NCBI RefSeq assembly: GCF_006175945.1
Contig: NZ_VAJL01000001.1
Coordinates: forward strand, 3,667,001 to 3,731,000
Source: Chryseobacterium mulctrae
GTDB taxonomy: Bacteria > Bacteroidota > Bacteroidia > Flavobacteriales > Weeksellaceae
Reading direction: 5' to 3'
Length of the DNA: 64,000 bases
The position numbers and the translations under genes were made by a program. How positions within the stretch are numbered: position 1 is the first letter of the stretch; each line of letters begins with the position of its first letter. Shown here piece after piece: positions 61,089-64,000 of the stretch. Under the pieces are notes generated by a model that made no database searches, was not told the DNA's origin, and was given only the letters and a program-made list of their open reading frames with translations.

Positions 61089-63440
61089 ATGAACCACTCT
61101 GTACACAATAAACTCGTCTCCTTCATCTGGAGTATTGCCGATGACTGTCTGAGAGACGTCTATGTAAGAGGGAAATATAGGGATGTCATCCTACCAATGG
61201 TTGTTCTTCGAAGACTGGATGCTTTGCTGGAACCTACTAAACAACACGTTTTAGAGGAAGTCGTTTTCCAAAAGGAAACAATGAAGTTTACCGATTGGGA
61301 TGACAAGGGAATGACCGCCGCTTCCAAGTACGTTTTCTACAACACCAGCGAATGGACGCTGCAAAGTCTTCACGGTTCGGCAACCAACAGCCAGCAGATT
61401 TTGCTTGGAAATTTTGAAGATTACCTGAATGGCTTCAGTGCCAATGTGCAAGAGATTATTGAGATGTTCAAGCTTCGGGCGCAAATTAAACATATGGCGA
61501 ACAAAGATGTATTGCTGGATGTGTTGGAGAAATTCACTTCGCCGGATATTAATTTGACGCCTTTTGAAAAACTGGATACTGCCGGAAGGAAAATTCCTGC
61601 GCTAACCAATTTGGGAATGGGTTATGTTTTTGAGGAACTGATTCGGAAATTCAATGAAGAAAATAATGAAGAAGCCGGAGAACATTATACGCCGAGAGAA
61701 GTAATTGATTTGATGACGCATTTGGTTTTCGAACCAATTAAAGATAAAATTCCATCGGTGATTACTATTTACGACCCAGCTTGCGGAACAGGTGGAATGC
61801 TGACAGAATCTGAACTTTTCATTACCGATGAAGAGGGCGAAATAAAGGCGACCAATACGTCGGTGTATCTTTTTGGGAAAGAAGTGAACGATGAAACCTA
61901 CGCCATCTGCAAATCGGATATGATGATTAAGGGCAAAGACCCAGAACATATCAAAGTAGGTTCTACACTTTCTACGGATGAATTTGCCGGAACGAAATTC
62001 GACTTTATGCTTTCTAATCCGCCGTATGGAAAAAGCTGGGCGAGTGAACAGAAATACATCAAAGACGGAAAAGATGTGATTGACAACCGTTTTCTCATTA
62101 AACTGAAAAATTACTGGGGCGAAGAAGAAGATGCCGACGCGGTGCCGAGAAGCAGTGACGGACAATTGCTGTTCCTGATGGAAATGGTGGACAAAATGAA
62201 AGCCATTACCAACAAAAATACCATCGGAAGCCGAATTGCTTCGGTACACAACGGTTCGAGTCTGTTTACCGGTGATGCAGGCGGTGGCGAAAGCAATATC
62301 AGACGCTACATTATTGAAAACGATTTGCTGGATGTGATTATCCAGTTGCCGAATAATATTTTTTACAACACAGGCATTACCACCTACATCTGGATTCTAA
62401 GCAACAATAAACCCGCTAACCGAAAAGGAAAAGTACAGTTGATTGATGCGAGTGAAATGTATCAGAAGCTCAGAAAAAATCTCGGGAATAAAAACTGTGA
62501 ATTGACGAAACAGCACATTCAGGAGATTTTGAACTGTTATTTGGAATTGAATGAGCTGGATAAAAAGGAAACCGGAAACATCGGCAGCAAGGTTTTTGAA
62601 AATGCAGATTTTGGTTATTACAAAGTGAATATCGAAAGACCGAAACGTCTGAAATCGCAATTTACAGCTGAAAAGATTGAAGTGTTGAAATGGGACAAAG
62701 CACAACCTGATTTCAGCAAGGCTTTGTTTGAAAAGTATGGAATGGAAGTCTACACCGGATTGGAAAAACACAAAAAGGAAATAGAAGACTTTGCCGAAAA
62801 ACAAGACCTCAACATCAATACTAAACAGCTTGCCGCATTTCTGAAAAAAGAAAACTGGGAAAAACAGGAAGCTTTGTACCAGACGGCAGTGCGACTGATG
62901 GAAGTTTTGGGAACAACAATCTATACCAATTTTAATGATTTTGGAAACAAAGTAGATGAAGTGCTGAAAGGCGACAAAACCAAACTGTCTGCTTCGGAGA
63001 AAAAACAGATTTTAGATACCGTAAGCTGGTATGATGAGGAAGCCGATAAAGTCGTTAAGAAAACGGAAAAACTGAGCGGACAGAAACTGACGGATTTGCT
63101 GGACTATTTAGGCTGTACAGAAAAAGACCTTGCTTATTACGGCTATTTTGCTACCGATAAAAAAGGCGAATACACCTTATATGAAACCGAAAGTGATTTG
63201 CGCGACAGCGAAAGCATTCCGCTGAAAGAAAATATACAGGATTATTTCCTGAGAGAAGTGAAACCTTATGCCGAAGAAAGCTGGATTGCCTTGGATTCTG
63301 TAAAGATTGGCTATGAGCTGAGCTTTAATAAATATTTTTACCAACCTGCGCCATTACGCAGTTTAGAGGAAGTGACCCAGGATATTTTGGCACTGGAACA
63401 GGAAGGTGACGGATTGCTGGCTGAAATCTTAAATTTTTAG
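61089..63440 (+). CDS. hsdM: Type I restriction-modification methyltransferase subunit HsdM
   Basis: 783 residues. N-terminal helical domain with SFIWSIADDCLRDVYV and YRDVILPMVVLRRLDALLEP; AdoMet motif DPACGTGGM at about residue 229 and catalytic NPPYGKSW at about 309 (N6-adenine class). It has an unusual ~250-residue C-terminal extension (from about 530), helical and charged, beyond the usual ~500 residues of HsdM. Its partner hsdS begins 3 bases after the stop. hsdR is presumably further right. Confidence 0.93.
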   Translation: MNHSVHNKLVSFIWSIADDCLRDVYVRGKYRDVILPMVVLRRLDALLEPTKQHVLEEVVFQKETMKFTDWDDKGMTAASKYVFYNTSEWTLQSLHGSATNSQQILLGNFEDYLNGFSANVQEIIEMFKLRAQIKHMANKDVLLDVLEKFTSPDINLTPFEKLDTAGRKIPALTNLGMGYVFEELIRKFNEENNEEAGEHYTPREVIDLMTHLVFEPIKDKIPSVITIYDPACGTGGMLTESELFITDEEGEIKATNTSVYLFGKEVNDETYAICKSDMMIKGKDPEHIKVGSTLSTDEFAGTKFDFMLSNPPYGKSWASEQKYIKDGKDVIDNRFLIKLKNYWGEEEDADAVPRSSDGQLLFLMEMVDKMKAITNKNTIGSRIASVHNGSSLFTGDAGGGESNIRRYIIENDLLDVIIQLPNNIFYNTGITTYIWILSNNKPANRKGKVQLIDASEMYQKLRKNLGNKNCELTKQHIQEILNCYLELNELDKKETGNIGSKVFENADFGYYKVNIERPKRLKSQFTAEKIEVLKWDKAQPDFSKALFEKYGMEVYTGLEKHKKEIEDFAEKQDLNINTKQLAAFLKKENWEKQEALYQTAVRLMEVLGTTIYTNFNDFGNKVDEVLKGDKTKLSASEKKQILDTVSWYDEEADKVVKKTEKLSGQKLTDLLDYLGCTEKDLAYYGYFATDKKGEYTLYETESDLRDSESIPLKENIQDYFLREVKPYAEESWIALDSVKIGYELSFNKYFYQPAPLRSLEEVTQDILALEQEGDGLLAEILNF

Positions 63441-63443
63441 ACG

Positions 63444-64000
63444 ATGCAGCGATACGAAAAATACAAAGACAGCGGTGTGGATTGGATTGGAGAGATTCCT
63501 CACGGTTGGTTTCAGAAACCATTTTCTTCGGTTTTTTCCTTAAAATCTATAATTAATAACAAGAATGAAGAATTACTTTCTGTTTATCTGGATAAAGGCG
63601 TAATAAGGTTTTCTGATGTAGGAGAAAAGCGAACAAATGTTACAAGTGAAGACTTATCAAAATATCAACTTGTGGAAGAAGGTGATTTTGTATTAAATAA
63701 TCAACAGGCTTGGAGAGGTTCTGTGGGTGTCTCATTTTATAGAGGTATTGTTAGCCCAGCATACATCGTTCTAGCAGTAAAGAATAATTTTGATTTTAGA
63801 TTTTTAAATTACTTACTTCGGAATAGGAGTTTTGTGACACATTATTTACTGTGTTCAAAAGGTGTTGGAACAATACAACGAAATTTGTATTGGCCCCAAT
63901 TAAAAAGAGTCTACTTAATTTTTCCATCATTAGAAGAACAACAAACCATCGCCACGTTTCTCGATGACAAGACCTCCAAAATAGACCAAACGATTAGCAA
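63444..64000 (+). CDS. hsdS: Type I restriction specificity subunit HsdS (cut by the window end)
   Basis: The frame opens at ATG 63444 with QRYEKYKDSGVDWIGEIPHGW, the usual first half-domain start, and continues open to 64000. It then has GVGTIQRNLYWPQLKRVYLIFPSLEEQQTIATFLDD, a conserved region closing the first target-recognition domain (quoted in part), then SKIDQTI. It sets the recognition sequence of HsdM/R. Only about 185 residues are visible, so the second domain and stop lie outside. Confidence 0.9.
   Translation, partial: MQRYEKYKDSGVDWIGEIPHGWFQKPFSSVFSLKSIINNKNEELLSVYLDKGVIRFSDVGEKRTNVTSEDLSKYQLVEEGDFVLNNQQAWRGSVGVSFYRGIVSPAYIVLAVKNNFDFRFLNYLLRNRSFVTHYLLCSKGVGTIQRNLYWPQLKRVYLIFPSLEEQQTIATFLDDKTSKIDQTIS

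Overview
The window is AT-rich chromosomal DNA from a member of the Bacteroidota, most likely a flavobacterium close to Chryseobacterium. The reasons are promoters of the TTG / TAnnTTTG type, a type 9 secretion C-terminal signal, a choice-of-anchor I secreted protein, and Bacteroidota-type phage families (DUF2586 sheath, DUF3164). The genus is an inference; no rRNA is present.

Bases 2531-38799 are a complete Mu-like transposable prophage of about 36.3 kb. It sits inside a host gene for a large secreted protein: the N-terminal part is at 38800-39069 and the rest at 1-2530. A 6-bp direct repeat (AGCGTC) flanks it and 17-bp inverted repeats lie at its ends. The early end is on the right: an S24-type repressor (37873-38655, +) faces a small Ner/Cro-like regulator, followed on the minus strand by a DDE transposase, a MuB-type ATPase, a DUF3164 protein and a run of small unknown genes with an M15 endolysin. 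Structural genes lie in two divergent late blocks that start at a 43-bp dyad at 19044-19086. The rightward block has terminase, a DUF1320 protein, a portal/head-morphogenesis fusion, tape measure and two completion proteins. The leftward block has protease, capsid, sheath, tube, frameshifted chaperone, baseplate, a possible u-spanin, a holin and tail fibres. It ends near an adenine methyltransferase, in the position that mom occupies in Mu.

The least expected feature of the prophage is a family of about 47-bp repeats that fold into a tRNA T-arm-like minihelix. Each lies immediately after a stop codon in a leftward operon (16900, 31091, 31511, 32333), and a divergent relative lies in the transposase leader (37032).

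Bases 39184-46772 are host chromosome: a gene broken by a nonsense codon, ppx and ppk1 (polyphosphate metabolism), a frameshifted M43-type metalloprotease with a type 9 secretion signal, and dnaK.

Bases 46870-53600 look like an integrative element that replicates itself: HTH protein, tyrosine integrase, membrane protein, excisionase, SF3-like helicase, a cluster of TTGTTGA repeats, a Toprim primase and an HTH replication-type protein. No transfer or capsid genes are seen. From 53975 to the end is an accessory region that may be a defence island: an AAA+ ATPase, small unknown proteins including two related BNR-like ones, a WYL regulator, a DUF2779 nuclease-like protein, and a type I modification system (hsdM, hsdS cut by the window end).
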